A DNA stretch of 64,000 nucleotides from Druceiella hillmani (taxonomy: Eukaryota > Arthropoda > Insecta > Lepidoptera > Hepialidae), in contig JAYKKI010000015.1 in the NCBI GenBank assembly GCA_039881145.1, positions 25,711,001-25,775,000 on the forward strand, written 5' to 3'. The notes under the pieces are model-generated. The model had not been told where the DNA came from and ran no database searches. It worked only from the letters and a program-made list of their open reading frames with translations. A program made the translations under genes and the position numbers. This document shows positions 12,309 to 24,910 of this stretch, one piece after another (within the stretch, counting starts at the first letter, position 1; each line of letters starts with the position of its first letter).

Positions 12309-12470
12309 TTGTGTGTATGCGTGCGTGCGTGCGTTTGTGTGCGTGTGCGTGCGTTTATGTGCGCGAGCACGCGTGTCTGTGTGTGTGCGTGTGTGTGTTT
12401 GTGTGTGTGCTGTGTGCGCGTGCGTGCACGTGTATGTGCATGTACGTGCGCCAGTGCGCGGGTGTGCAAG
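12309..12470. repeat. (GT)n/(GTGC)n alternating purine-pyrimidine tract
   Basis: About 160 bp is almost entirely GTGT, GTGC and GCGC steps, with occasional breaks (GTTTGTG, GCGAGCACGCG). Open frames on both strands here (Cys/Val/Arg or His/Thr runs) are by-products of the repeat. The composition favours left-handed Z-DNA. Confidence 0.95.
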
Positions 12471-12629
12471 TATTCATAAGTATAGTTCGGTGCACACACC
12501 GGATAGTAATAATCCGCAATATTGTGTAAGTTAAGAAATATGTTTCTATCTTCAGAAGATTAAGCTCTTGCTACAACTCAATAATAAGTGATAAATTGTG
12601 AGTTTAGTGTTAAAAATTCAGTGGGATTA

Positions 12630-13100
12630 GATGTAAATTGATTGAATTATTTCTAAATATATTGGCAAACAACTATGTTGTAATCGTGCTAGCAAAAACG
12701 TGCCTATAGCAAATATTTTTAATCAAGAATTTATTGACAGTAGGTGTATACTTTAACGTAGAAATAGAGACGCTCACATAAGCTACAAGCAGAGTGGTGT
12801 TAGAGTGATGGTAGCCTTACGGTCTCGATATGAGGGATTACGACGTATGACTATGAGAGTATTGAGATAGGGGAAATAATTTTAATTTATCTTTGAATAA
12901 ACAGAGACTTATTCTTATCGTAGTCTCTCTCACACCAGATCTACCTTTTAATAAACACGAAATAAATTTTAATAATTTACAGAAAATGTATACAGAACAA
13001 AGTGGTATCCAGTTTTGTATTGTAGGTGATTACAATATACTTACAATTACCTGGCAAAGTCAAGAAGGACTGCACCCCGTTACACAAATGTACATCTGAA
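12630..13100 (+). pseudogene. LINE-B endonuclease remnant
   Basis: Motifs of the LINE endonuclease appear in order with frame changes: NNYVVIVLAKTCL at about 12.67 kb (normally ending TETWL), NQEFIDSRC, RRNRDAHISYKQSG, VMVALRSRYEG (normally GGGVLIALRS), LNKQRLILIVVSLTP (VYLPP strand) and QFCIVGDYN at about 13.02 kb, the GDFN-type active-site loop with its Asp and Asn kept. The domain stops after ITWQ; the C-terminal SDH histidine region is not found. The enzyme would have nicked target DNA in the nucleus; this copy is broken. Confidence 0.82.
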
Positions 13101-13189
13101 ATAACGCATATTGCCCTTAGTATATCGTCTTTTAAGAGTCTTAAATAATATAATTATACACAAAAAAGTAGAGTAAAAGGTAAAAGGTG

Positions 13190-14433
13190 CACATAACACC
13201 TGTGTATAAAAGTCGATCTAAATAAAACATAATTAACTATAAACCCATTTCAATTTTTTCAGTAATTCCTAAAGGTTTGAAGAGATTAGTACATGGACGG
13301 GTGTATCCGAACACCGATTTATTCGTAGTAGGTCTACCTTCACTAACTTACTACATTATTCTCAGCGCTTGTTCAAGTCATTGGATTCCGTACAACAGGT
13401 CGACGTGATATATACGGATTTCAAGAAACCATTTAAAAAGGTTACTCCCGTAACATCGATACGAAAACTGACATTTAACGGTATTAGAGGCAACCTGCTT
13501 AGATGGTTCATTTCATACTTAACTAATAGACAGCAAGCAATTAAAGTAAATTGGTTTTCATCGCCATATACCCAGGTGACTTCCAATAAACCACAGGGGT
13601 CTATATTAGGCCTTTTCTTATTTATCATATTTATTAACGATATAAATAGCTGTATTAGAAATATTAATTTTCTAATATATGCAGACGATCTAAAACTATT
13701 TACTCTTGTAAAAGATACTCATGACTGTTCGAATATTCAAGTTGATCTCGATATACTTCATGTTTACTGTAAAGAGAACATATTATATTTAAGTTAATCG
13801 AAGTGCAAACAAGAAAAAAAAATGAACTTTAGATTTGCAAGAGGGGGAAATCACTTGAAAAGAGCTTGGTGTCATTTTCCATAGTAAACTGAATTTTAGT
13901 TTGCATATTGAGCAGATTTTATTTAAGGCCTATAGAATGCTTGGCTTCGTCTTAAGGACGGTCAAAGATTTTAAAAATGCTGGAACCTACTTAACCTTGT
14001 ACAATGTTTTTGTAAAATCACAACTTGAATACGCTATTATTGTCTGGATTCCACCATATGTCACTTATTCTGACAGTATTGAGAACAAACAAAAAAAATT
14101 TTAAAATTCTTCACCATCGTATATGTGGCTGTATATTATCGTAAAAAGTATTACTTAATGTGATATGATGCCTTCTATCATAGACCTTCATTATTAAAGT
14201 TGATGATTATGTTCAACATCTGTCAAGGTAGTTATGACTGTCCATTTCTACTGAGTAAAATAAAGATTCGAACTCCGGAACTGACTCGTAGCCGTCTCTT
14301 ATTTCGTGTCGTCAATGCACGAACAAATGCCGGAGTCGAAGTACTGCTACGGCGGTTGAGCAATTTGTACGAGTACAGTAAAGAGATGATAACATTTGAC
14401 ATCCTTGCGAGTGGTAAAGAACAGGCTCCTTGA
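13190..14433 (+). pseudogene. LINE-B reverse transcriptase remnant with YADD retained
   Basis: The RT starts with PVYKSRSK and NYKPISIFSVIPKGLKRLVH (about 13.20-13.30 kb), shifts frame, and continues with HRFIRSRSTFTNLLHYSQ, then an open frame at 13369-13797 containing DVIYTDFKKP (motif A aspartate), KPQGSILG (motif B; PQGSILGP in active elements) and LIYADDLKLF (motif C with both catalytic aspartates). Frameshifts follow, then FKAYRMLGFVLR and SQLEYAIIVW (about 13.90-14.10 kb) and the C-terminal TRSRLLFRVVNARTNAG to the stop at 14431-14433. An in-frame TAA lies before NYKPIS. Function would be target-primed reverse transcription; the copy is a pseudogene. Confidence 0.9.
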
Positions 14434-15244
14434 AATTCATGTACGGGAGATGGATAAGTTATGTCATTTTCATTTTATTTTATTCATTGTTTATCCAAAT
14501 CAGTTAACTAGATCGCTTTACATAGATAAATTGTAATTCATAATTGCAGCTTTATTTAATTGGTAAGTTAATAACAAGAGTTTTCTGTTTCAATTTTAAG
14601 TATTATTAAAAAAATAAATCGTTTCACTTATTTAAGTTAACATTCTCACATTTTTGTCTTGTATTTATTTGGTTATTTTACAACCGAGTTTATTTTCTTT
14701 TGTTTCTCGTTGCAGAATCGTTAACACAAGCTTACTTCGTGTTTATTATTAATAGAATGTTTCAAATAATGTTTGTTTTTTTCCCTTTAAATAAAATAAA
14801 AAATTTTTAAACGGGTAGAAATCATGAAGAAGTATCAAAAATGACTGCTTCCATAGAACTTGCACGTTGTTCCATCTATATTACCTTTCGCTTTGATCAA
14901 AAATTACCAGTAGACCTTTAGCTTTTTAATAACTAGCCGTTAAAAAAGTGACATTTATATTTATTACTTTCAAATAAGCAATAGAAAGCCATGAGTGTAA
15001 CTTCAAACTTTCTATGGTAAAATAATAAATATAATATTATTATTCATAAATTAAAACATGGATAAGACTCACTTAGAAATGCATTAGTACGCTGAAATTG
15101 TTTTACTTTATGATGAAAAATAATGAATGAAAAAAGGTAAATTCAAGGACATCAGGGCTAAAGTAAAACTGTGTTCCTACACAGTTGAACGTTGTCAGTA
15201 CATGAACCAAACATTAGATCTGACAAATCAGATTAAAGAAATAA

Positions 15245-15284
<40 letters not shown>

Positions 15285-16293
15285 AGTAATATATTTACAT
15301 GCTGTCGACGGCGTACCTAATTTATCTTCTATAAAATTACATAAAATATTATAATTGAAGTTATCGCACAAGTTTATGGGAAAACGCGTTACAAGATTTT
15401 CTAATAATATAACCTTTCAGTAATGACGTTTGGAAACAAATTGTAAATTTCTGCGAATAAAAGCTACAAATTATTCAAGGGATCATAATCGACATGACAC
15501 TTTTGGAGACAGACAAATTCCATTAAAAAAACTTCCTTTTGGCCGTCAGAGTTCATATTTTAAGATGAATAATTTAATATTCATGTTTTACAAACATTTA
15601 TATATAATATACAAGTCTTATATTTTATTTGACTGTATTTATAAATAAATTCATATTTGACTGTATTTATTTAAATGAAATTAAAGATCTATAAATATAT
15701 ACGACAATAGCCTTAGTACTGAAAATAAGTCACCTATTCACTAATGCAATTAAAGAAATAAATCCAATGTATTTCCTTTCCAATTATTTAGATTAAAATT
15801 TATTTAATGAATTAAAAGTAAGCAATTGCACCAAAACTGAATATGAAAATGAAGAAAATCATACGAACACGGAAAAATCTAGACTCATGCGAGCGTGCGA
15901 GGGTACTTGAAAATTAGATTTCAAGATCTATTACAACGGGCAGACGTGAATTGTGTCTGAAAGTGGATAAAAAGTTTGATTAAAAATTCTGTTTTAATTT
16001 AGTCTTTTTTATATTAAGACTAAAAATATGTTGTTCCTAAATTTTATGAAATTTCTGGTAATCAATCTTTTTATTCGTCTGCAAAATTTTTAATAATTAG
16101 GATGTTTGGAACACGGTGAAAATTTAATTTAAAAATTCCTTTATATTCAATCATACATACATACGTATATACAAGTGAAGTAACATAAATGTTTTGAAAA
16201 TTAAACCACATTTCCCGGTTACTGTTAAAGTGTACACACACACAAATTACATAATAGCAAAGAAATTTTAATTTATATTCTTATAAAAATTTG

Positions 16294-16296
<3 letters not shown>
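14434..16296. other. AT-rich stretch with one TA microsatellite
   Basis: The first 100-150 bp may be LINE-B 3' UTR. A (TA)n array lies at 15248-15282. No other gene or structured repeat was found. Confidence 0.45.
15248..15282. repeat. (TA)n microsatellite
   Basis: About 34 bp of pure TA, preceded by ATAAATAAAT. Confidence 0.95.
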
Positions 16297-16350
<54 letters not shown>

Positions 16351-16408
16351 TATATATATATACATGTATGTGTGTGTGTGTGCGTGCGTGTGTGTGTGTG
16401 TATATACA
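16297..16408. repeat. (TA)n(CA)n(TA)n(TG)n compound microsatellite
   Basis: Four blocks follow one another: TA, CA, TA, then TG/GTGC. The CA and TG blocks are inverted relative to each other, so the array could form a large imperfect hairpin. Tyr/Ile/His-rich frames across it are not genes. Confidence 0.95.
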
Positions 16409-16421
16409 TCAACCCGCTTAC

Positions 16422-16614
16422 GTGGAAGAATGAGAGACAATTTACTGTCTCTTGCTGAACCAAATGTGTGATCAGCTGAACCTTCAACGTAAAACAAGTG
16501 ATTGTTTTCTGATTTTGTTGCTTTGTTTCTTGGCTTTAATATCATGTCGAATGGTATCGGAATTTTAGTTCTTGTGTTTGATAGGTACCTACTTGTCAAG
16601 GTATCCTTTTGGGG
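16422..16614 (-). CDS. Possible exon ending at a splice donor, unrecognised product
   Basis: The minus strand is open from just after a TAG at 16615-16617 to a GTAAGC at 16421-16416, a good 5' splice-site match preceded by CAC. The translation is protein-like, unlike its surroundings: TKIPIPFDMILKPRNKATK, then ENNHLFYVEGSADHTFG and SARDSKLSLILPR. The 193-bp length suits an internal exon. I do not recognise the sequence; no domain signature is evident. A second frame nearby (MTSPKRIP, then QVGTYQTQELKFRYHST after one stop) also looks coding-like, so a decayed transposon with frameshifts is a real alternative. Confidence 0.27.
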
Positions 16615-17667
<1,053 letters not shown>

Positions 17668-17775
17668 GTTTAGCTCCCTTCCCACCTTTTCCATATAAAG
17701 TGTAACTGTATCAAATATCACACTCCTCCGTACGCGCAATACGCTTAAAAAGGAGTATAAAGTTTTCTTTTCCCA
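17668..17775. repeat. Dispersed repeat 'S', copy 1
   Basis: This aligns without gaps over about 105 bp with 50704-50810. Both contain a TTTAGCT start, then TATAAA, TTTAACTGT or TGTAACTGT, ATCACACTCCTCCGT or TTCACACTTCTCCGT, a CGCAATA step, and AAAAAGGAGTATAAA or AAAAGGGGATACAAA. The family is unnamed here. Confidence 0.7.
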
Positions 17776-17801
17776 TTCTAATAGTATTTTTAATTTCATT
17801 C

Positions 17802-17830
17802 TAATATCTACGAGTGTATCGTAGATATTA
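17802..17830. repeat. Perfect 12-bp inverted repeat (hairpin)
   Basis: TAATATCTACGA and its exact reverse complement are separated by a 5-base loop (GTGTA). The hairpin is too short for a typical pre-miRNA. Confidence 0.85.
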
Positions 17831-18117
17831 TCATCATAACTTAACTTTAATTCCTGTGGTAACAATCTGGTTTTTTAAAGATATAAAAGCTATTCAATAG
17901 TTCAAATATTACAGAGTTTGAGTCAGGGCTAATAGAGGAATTATAATGAATGGATTTATACAGGCAGTATATAATTAGTATTAGATCTATGGTGTCTTTT
18001 AAATATCTTGGCGAATAGTGTAAAAGTTTAAGACCGATATTGATTCAGTAATTATATATTTATGTAATACCGATTTACAATAAAATGAAATAAATATTGT
18101 TTATTTAATTAATTAAA

Positions 18118-18122
18118 TATAT

Positions 18123-18179
<57 letters not shown>
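18118..18179. repeat. (TA)n microsatellite
   Basis: About 60 bp of TA with an initial ACACA break. It is joined directly to a SINE-like fragment. Confidence 0.95.
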
Positions 18180-18181
<2 letters not shown>

Positions 18182-18184
18182 TAT

Positions 18185-18240
18185 GCATGACGAGCGGCCA
18201 GAAATCGAAATCACGTCAATCGTGGCACCCTGCACCCTCA
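18185..18240 (-). mobile_element. Possible 5' fragment of the tRNA-derived SINE
   Basis: On the minus strand a phrase ending TTTCTGGCCGCTCGTC resembles the B-box and following region of the SINE at 51.84 kb (CCCGGCCGCTCGTTG), preceded by a GGTGCA...CACGA phrase as in that copy. The 3' tail is missing and a TA array follows. The similarity is short. Confidence 0.4.
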
Positions 18241-20796
18241 AAGAACATGTGTCTTTTGGTTATTTCAATAAACCACCGACACGACTTTAAATACTGATAA
18301 GGATTTTTTCTTGAAGTTTTCTTTTTTCATTAACTTTAATTATTTTAATCTAATAGTGAACAAATTTTATTGAGAAATACATACCATAAACTAATAAGAC
18401 TAAAAGAAATTGGGAATTCAATAAAGTTACACTTATTTTCAACAAACAACAACAAATTTTCACTTATTGCTGAACAACGTTAAGATGGAACTATTGTTTC
18501 GCAATGAAAGTTACTGGATGATAAATATATAGCAAAAGTAAATAAGGTCAGAGAACGCAAATTCAAACTTCATTTAGACCAGAAAAACATTTAAAAAAAA
18601 CAAGGTCTTATTTGAAAATAACATCTACATGGAAATTAAAATTTAATTACCATTGAACTTTTTTTTACTTCTATTCAAGTGCTTCCAATTTTTATAAATC
18701 ATCGTTTGTATTGACAATACCAATAAAAATATATGACAGAAGAAATAGTACAACCAGTCGGTCTTCTGATTATGTGTCAGCCATTACTTTATAACATGAG
18801 ATGAAATTCATGTCGCACTAATAGAAAAAGCTCATTTTGTTAATTATGCTAAGTACTTAATGAGGAATAAATGTGATATACAAGTTCAATTGTCTATTGA
18901 TAACTGTTATTAATTAAATTTCTCCGGAATACCTTTTCATGTTGATAATTCGTAGGTAAGAAAAATAGATACAACAATCACATCGGTATTTACTTTTTTG
19001 CTAAAACTTCATCGCTCCATCCATAAATAATGCAGACAACGGTGGGAAAGGGTCATGTGTTGGCGTCATACTTTAATATTGCGCGTATTGAATTCTTAAC
19101 GACCCTTCATTTGCCTTAGACTTATATTATTTTCAGGGAAGTCAAATGAGAGGGGACGATACGGTCAATACAGTTCGTTATGAATGTTTCCATATATTGG
19201 CGCATGCTTAGTTAGTGTCTGAAATTGTACCTAAATTACTTTTATTATACGTAAGTATATGACTTTTATTATATGACTTTCATTATGTGAAGCTGTTCCT
19301 GCGATTTCGTTCACGTGGAATTCGGAGTAAGAAAAATTATTAGGAAGTTTTTTGTGATTTTTGCTTTTCTCAGAATAGAGAGCATAAAGTTTACAAACAA
19401 TTTTAATAGCGTTAGAAGCCAAATTTGTTCCGTCGGTTCTGATATGAGCGTGCATAAAATAGATCAATTAAGATTAAGGTATTACTTTGAATTGTGAAAA
19501 CCAACCTAAATGTTAGCCCACGCTAATCGAATACATTACTGAAAACCGCAATCAAATTAGTTCAGCCGTTGCTGAGCTCAGCGTGCAAAAATAAGGTTCC
19601 TACAGACAAACAGATAAACCGAAAGTCAGAAAGAAACAAAATTTCAAAACTGTTATTTTAGGCTTAGTAGGGTGTCTTTAGTATTTAGCACTTAGTTTTA
19701 CTTAAAAATATTCAATGTACGTATTCTGTTTTTTTTTACGATTGTATTATATGTATAGATTATTATACCTGTCAACTTGTGCGTAGTATTAAATGAAACT
19801 AAGTTAAGTAGCAGAAGTCCTGACACTTTCTTATCCATATATTAATTGTTTTGCTTGTATTCAAAATAAGATAAATTTACATAAGTTTGTTACTACCAAA
19901 TGAAAAAGTTTAAATTGCGCGAAATGTAACGATTTCTCCAATCAAAGCATAAAATGTAGTCTGCAAATTTATTACATTAGGCGTTCGAGTGATATTTTAC
20001 GAAATGTAGTAAATTTACTCAGTAGAAATATTGGTACCTACTGGCAATGCAAACATTTTCATTCCACTCCACTGCACTTTTTCATTTAATTCTTTTTTTT
20101 ATATTGTAATTCGTTGATAACTTAAACAAAATATTTATAATTATTTTACATCAATATACTTCATTAGATAAAAGAGCTATATTTATAATAAGAGAACCCA
20201 AATGTTTATTTAAAAAGATCATTATGGTCTATTAAGTAGTTGTGAATAATAAAATATTCATGAATTTACCAAGTTCTCGTTAGACATAGACATAGAGACG
20301 TTGTATTCGTATTTAGGATAAATAGGAACAGGAGTGATATGAATTAACAAGCTCTGTAGTTAGATAGAAGAATACACTAAACAAGAAAAAGATAAATTTT
20401 AGATAGGTTAATGGATCCGTTGAAAAATTTCCTATTGTGTAAATATCGCATGAGAGGGCCATTTGCTCTGATGCGACACCTTGTTGCGAAATGGACTTAT
20501 TTTTTAATAAAACATAATATATATAATATATATGATAGGACAAAATAAAATACAGCGACTAAGAAATCTAGACATTTTTGGTTAACGATTTTAGTAGTTT
20601 TTTTATTGATATCATTGTAATCTTTCTTAGTACTATGTAACTGGCATGGGCTTATGCCTGTTTAGGAGCAAATGAAAGAAAAGGCTCCACTATATTCGCG
20701 AACCTTAATTGCTACGTTGATATTATAAAGCATAAAAAATAATTTTCGAAGTGCAATAAAGAGAAAAAATCCACAAAAAAATTAAAAATAATGTTT
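18241..20796. other. Gene-poor AT-rich stretch
   Basis: No gene is recognised. At about 19560-19640 a phrase running GTTCAGCCGTTGCTGAGCTC to AGACAAACAGATAAAC is typical of dispersed arthropod repeats with an 'acagac' tail. Confidence 0.4.
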
Positions 20797-20842
20797 GATG
20801 CTAACTATTTAACATATGTTTATATGTTAAATTGTTAGCATC
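20797..20842. repeat. 20-bp inverted repeat (hairpin)
   Basis: GATGCTAACTATTTAACATA faces GATGCTAACAATTTAACATA on the other strand, one mismatch in 20, with a 6-base loop. This is a candidate cruciform or a tiny foldback element. Confidence 0.85.
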
Positions 20843-21290
20843 TTGTTGTAATAACGGCAGCGTGATCACATCCTTGTATATTTCGTAGAAATTATGACGT
20901 TGAACGATAATAAATACAATTTCACATTAATCTCATTAATCTGAAAGTATATAATTGGTGAAACTATTTGTAACGAACTTGTTATTCTAATGATTTTCTT
21001 TTTATGTACAGTTGTTCACGATGTCGTGAAATCTGTAATTAACTTTATGCTTGAATTAAATATATCTGAATATGTAAGAATATGGAAAATAAAGCCTTGC
21101 TTCAAATATCTAAAAGCAAATCAGGCAATGAAATAATTTCGTTAAATCAAGCAATAATACTCAATTGCTGTATAATAAGCACCTGAATGGGTAAACAATT
21201 CATAAATACACACTCACATGAGTGTGTAGAAAATTCATAACATTGAAAGTTTTTATTAAACTATTATGATATTAAATTAAAATGAATAAT
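20843..21290. other. AT-rich stretch, nothing seen
   Basis: No open frame or repeat of note, apart from a small palindromic ACTCACATGAGTG at about 21212-21224. Confidence 0.45.
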
Positions 21291-21329
21291 ATCACAAGAT
21301 TATCGTGAATATCTTAAAAACTAATAGAT

Positions 21330-21600
21330 TTAGAATTGCCCCGGTAATTTTCCGGTAACCTTTCAGTACACTTATAGTGACACTTTTGAAGTGAAAACTT
21401 CTTCTGACGCACCATACCCATGCGCATTTTTCTGAGCAGTGAATGAAACTGAACCGCCACGCTCGGGTCAGAGACGCTGAATCGTGTAAACTCGGCTCTC
21501 TTGGCATCCTCCAAGCGAATTCACTGTTCGAGTAAACTCGGCTTTCCTTCGGCACCGGCCAAACGAGTACACTGTCTAACACTGAGTGCATCATTTTAAG
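21330..21600. other. GC-richer island, function unknown
   Basis: About 270 bp stands out from its AT-rich surroundings. It has CpG-containing phrases (CCCCGGTAATTTTCCGG, GACGCACCATACCCATGCGC, CGCTCGGGTCAGAGACGC), an internal small inverted repeat (GAAGTGAAAACTTC) and the tandem duplication at 21482-21575. Overlapping minus-strand open frames of 100 and 66 codons exist but show no family motif. It may be the 5' end of a mobile element or a regulatory segment. Confidence 0.4.
21482..21575 (+). repeat. 46-48-bp tandem duplication
   Basis: Unit 1 (21482-21527) and unit 2 (21528-21575) both start TCG.GTAAACTCGGCT, have a TTGGCATCC or TTCGGCACCGG middle and end in CACTGT. The repeat lies in the GC-richer island. 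Confidence 0.75.
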
Positions 21601-23710
21601 AATTACGCTTTATTTTTAAATAATATTTTATTTGAGCATAATTAGTTTAATACGAGGAATGTTATTGTACGTAATCAGTGTAATATTTCGTGTGTACACA
21701 GTTAGTACTTAATATTATGTTTGAGTGTATTTCAATATAATACGCGTATATTATTTCATTTATTATTTTAGTTTACACTTCTGTCGTTTGGTCATAAGCA
21801 TACACAAGTGGTTTTTTTTTCATAAGTTTGATTTCTTGAAGATAGAGGGAGAGGAGCACAAAATGTTCATGAACACCTTCAACAACATCTCTGGAAATAC
21901 CTTACATGAAATTATAAACAAAAATAGTTTCGCATTATATCTTTCTCTATAATTTTATATTCTATGACATAAAATAAAAAAGATCTAGTACTTAATTTCT
22001 CGATTTATATATTTCGATACAGATATTTTTGAGTTGTGACTGTTGAAAGCTATATGCGACTCTATATTCTTCATCACTTTACCAAATTTAACGTTTATGC
22101 TTCAATAGTTTCTGCAGAACATTTTGAGGACATTTTTAGCAATATCTCTAGAACTATATTCCACAAAATCCTATAAAGTATAGCTTTGGAATAATTACAA
22201 GTCGCACTTCAAGTAAACTAATCATTCAAACTGAAGAATTTTTTTTTAATTGAATTGTTCTAATTTTACATATCTGCAATTTAAAAAGAAAGTTTCAAAT
22301 ATTTTAGCGCCCTCTAAAATTTTCATATGACCATTTTTCAATGTTAAAGTATTTCCAGTACAGACATGCGGTTCAGTACACTATATAACAATTCCCAAGA
22401 AAAACTGCTATAGCAAACGAATGGACGGATAAACGGACGGAAAAATTAGTAATCTTATAAGGATATCTCATGTTATCTTTCTTTAAATTTTCATAGACAT
22501 CCTCTCTAAAATACAACGTTACAACTGACGTTATAGACTATAGAGATTTAAACGTAAACAAATTCATAGATGAAACCTTGCATTCCAAGTATATTTTAAA
22601 ACCAAAATTAAAATTTATCGATCATTTTATGATTTCAAAGTAAATAACATTAAATTAAACTTATATGTAGGTAAATATGGTAAAATACCTCATCTGAAAA
22701 TGTTGGTTTCTAATCTCTTATTGTTTTATTTTTATACATATATTATTTTCCAAAAAGGCATAACAGAAAATGTAATTATAATTTAAAAAATCTTTAAATG
22801 TAAATGTATGGTATAACTGGCTAATTTTAATTTTACAGCATTTTTTGATAAAATAAGTATGTACGCTTATCTCTCACGTAAAATCGCTGTTTTAATTGTT
22901 TTTATTTTAAATTGCTTGAGCTAAAATTACTAAATTACCAATAATTACATTCCTTAACATTTTAATTTAAACAGTTTGGGTTTATTAAAATCTTCGCAGT
23001 CCATTAAAATATTTATATTCTCGACTTATAAATGACATTATAATATTGTTTTAATATGGATTTCGGATGGTTAATTGTGTAGTAGATGTCGTTTCAAGAG
23101 AATCGTAACGGCAGGTCAAACGAATTGTCATAATTACATCATTTTCATATATCCGCACCTATATATACATGCCACTGTGCATAGCGTTATCGATTTATGA
23201 CGGATTATGTTGAAATATATAAGAGAATTTATATGGGTTGGTTAGGTAAATGCATAGAAATAATGTTTCTTTTCAAGCGCCTTTCCATGCATTGAACTAA
23301 GAGATGATTTCTTTTACGAATTCTATCTAATGCAGAAATCATTGTCAAGTCTTTCATTAAAATGTAATCAAAAATGTCTGATAAAACTATATATCTATTT
23401 CAAATTACTTGCCGAATGGGCACTAATGAAAGGAACTGGTCCTTTAAAATCATATGCATAAAAGTCTGAGACACTTCATCATACGTATATATAGTAACTC
23501 CTTTGGTCCAAAATAATAATGTAAAGCTCACATTAATACATTAAAGAGATCTAGACAATTTGTGACTTCATTTGATAGAAATACAATCTACATATGTATG
23601 GATTCCCTATGTGCGAGTTCTTCACGTGTTAACATGTTTTTAAAACAATAAATAAACATATAGTTTGGTTTAGTAAAATTAGTGCTCGTACCATACAGTT
23701 ATTATTTACT
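21601..23710. other. Gene-poor stretch with one dispersed-repeat copy
   Basis: No gene is seen. About 22020-22440 belongs to the dispersed module described at 30.6-31.05 kb. The rest is AT-rich. Confidence 0.4.
22020..22440. repeat. Dispersed repeat 'M', diverged copy
   Basis: It shares the phrases GATATTTTTGAGT, 'gactgttgaaagctatatgcgact', 'atatctctagaac' and a terminal ATGGACGGATAAACGGACGG with copies near 30.6-31.05 kb and 39.0-39.3 kb. Divergence is high, so boundaries are rough. Confidence 0.45.
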
Positions 23711-24420
23711 TTGTCAAATTGGTTTTGCTCGTTTATCAAATTAATTAAACAAGAAAACAATCGATTTTTAAATCTCACACCGTCAAAAAACAACAAATTT
23801 TTAAAATCATATTTTTATTGTAAGAATTCAAATCCTTTCCTTAATATTTCCAAAAACTTTATCACAAATGCTCATGCAATATGTTTGGAGTAACTTAATT
23901 CAAAACTTAAAGGCACAGTAAACCCTAACCAAATTCGGAAAATATTGGAAGAAGCTTTTAATACCTAATTATTAGACATTTCTATTAAGTGTAGCGTTAA
24001 TGGTACACGTCTATTAAATTAGATATCTCACAGAGCCGTAAAAGGGTTAGGAAAAATTAAAGAATCTTTTTACAAATCGTAAAGGCTAAGTAAATTTTTC
24101 CGCAATTGTATGCCTTGTTGTACAGACGCTCATACGGAGAGTGAAAATCAAAATATACGATTCCATACCTAAACTGTTTCTCAGGAAATTTATGAAAGAC
24201 GTCATGTCACAAAGATCCAAATTTTCTCCAATTGCTCTTTTATATAACAAATACTATTTACAGGAAATAAAAGTAGAACTGAAAACCGTTTACATTCTTA
24301 TACATCAAAATTCTTAAGAGAACAAGAAATACAATTATTCAGATTAGATCTCAGACATCTAACTTCACTGATAGAAATAAATAGCATTTGGTAGTGCGAG
24401 CTTTGGAATAAATTAAAATG
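23711..24420 (+). pseudogene. Possible decayed coding sequence, unrecognised
   Basis: One frame stays protein-like for about 230 codons although broken by roughly seven TAA/TAG codons. Phrases include SKNNKFLKSYFYCKN, NAHAICLE, VNPNQIRKILEEAFNT, RAVKGLGKIKESFYKS, FFRNCMPCCTDAHTE and RRHVTKIQIFSNCSF. No frameshift is needed to follow it. I do not recognise the family. It could be an old transposon or gene fragment, or simply an AT-rich frame with chance character; the first 60 codons are Asn/Lys/Phe-rich as expected from base composition. Confidence 0.2.
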
Positions 24421-24910
24421 TGATACCCCGGATTGATTGGTGTGACAAAGCATAATGAATGCGTTTCTCTATGAAGAATAAAAAAGTCAGAAAAGATTCG
24501 AACAATAGGAACATTTGGACCAAAGTTTAGGAGGTTATATTTACTAATTTTCCTTTATTTTGGCATTGTCATTTTAATAGGTTAATATTAATTTTATCTG
24601 GTAATTGCAAGTATTCTAAAAATAATTGTAAACTGTTGTTTGATCGCTGCCACGCCATTTCACGCAAGTTATATTGAAAAAAATTTGTTTTTGTAATATA
24701 CTCATATAAAATAGTATTTATTTTATTTACGAGACTGTTTTATTAGTTAATAAGTTTGTTTTTTTCTTCTAAAAAAAACTATATTTGTGGATGTAATAAT
24801 GGTAATAACAAAAAAACTAGTAGTAAAATTCGAAATAATTTCAAAAGCAGTTGATTCATAGATTATCAATAAATATAACACAGATTATTATAATTCGGAA
24901 TATAAGAAGT
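24421..24910. other. AT-rich stretch, nothing seen
   Basis: No gene or repeat recognised. Confidence 0.45.

Larger units (their letters stand above)
12630..14433 (+). mobile_element. LINE-B: degenerate Jockey-like non-LTR retrotransposon
   Basis: On the plus strand, endonuclease then RT motifs can be followed from about 12.63 kb to a stop at 14433, in changing frames. No ORF1 remnant precedes it, so the copy looks 5'-truncated. A deletion separates the endonuclease (ending about 13.10 kb) from the RT (starting about 13.19 kb). Stops and frameshifts make it inactive. Its RT sequence differs from LINE-A and LINE-C, which suggests a separate family. No target-site duplication or tail could be fixed. 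Confidence 0.88.

Noticed and set aside
12249..12534. Cys/Val/Arg-rich plus frames and a His/Thr-rich minus frame
   Set aside because: They lie within the GT/GTGC tract and reflect its composition.
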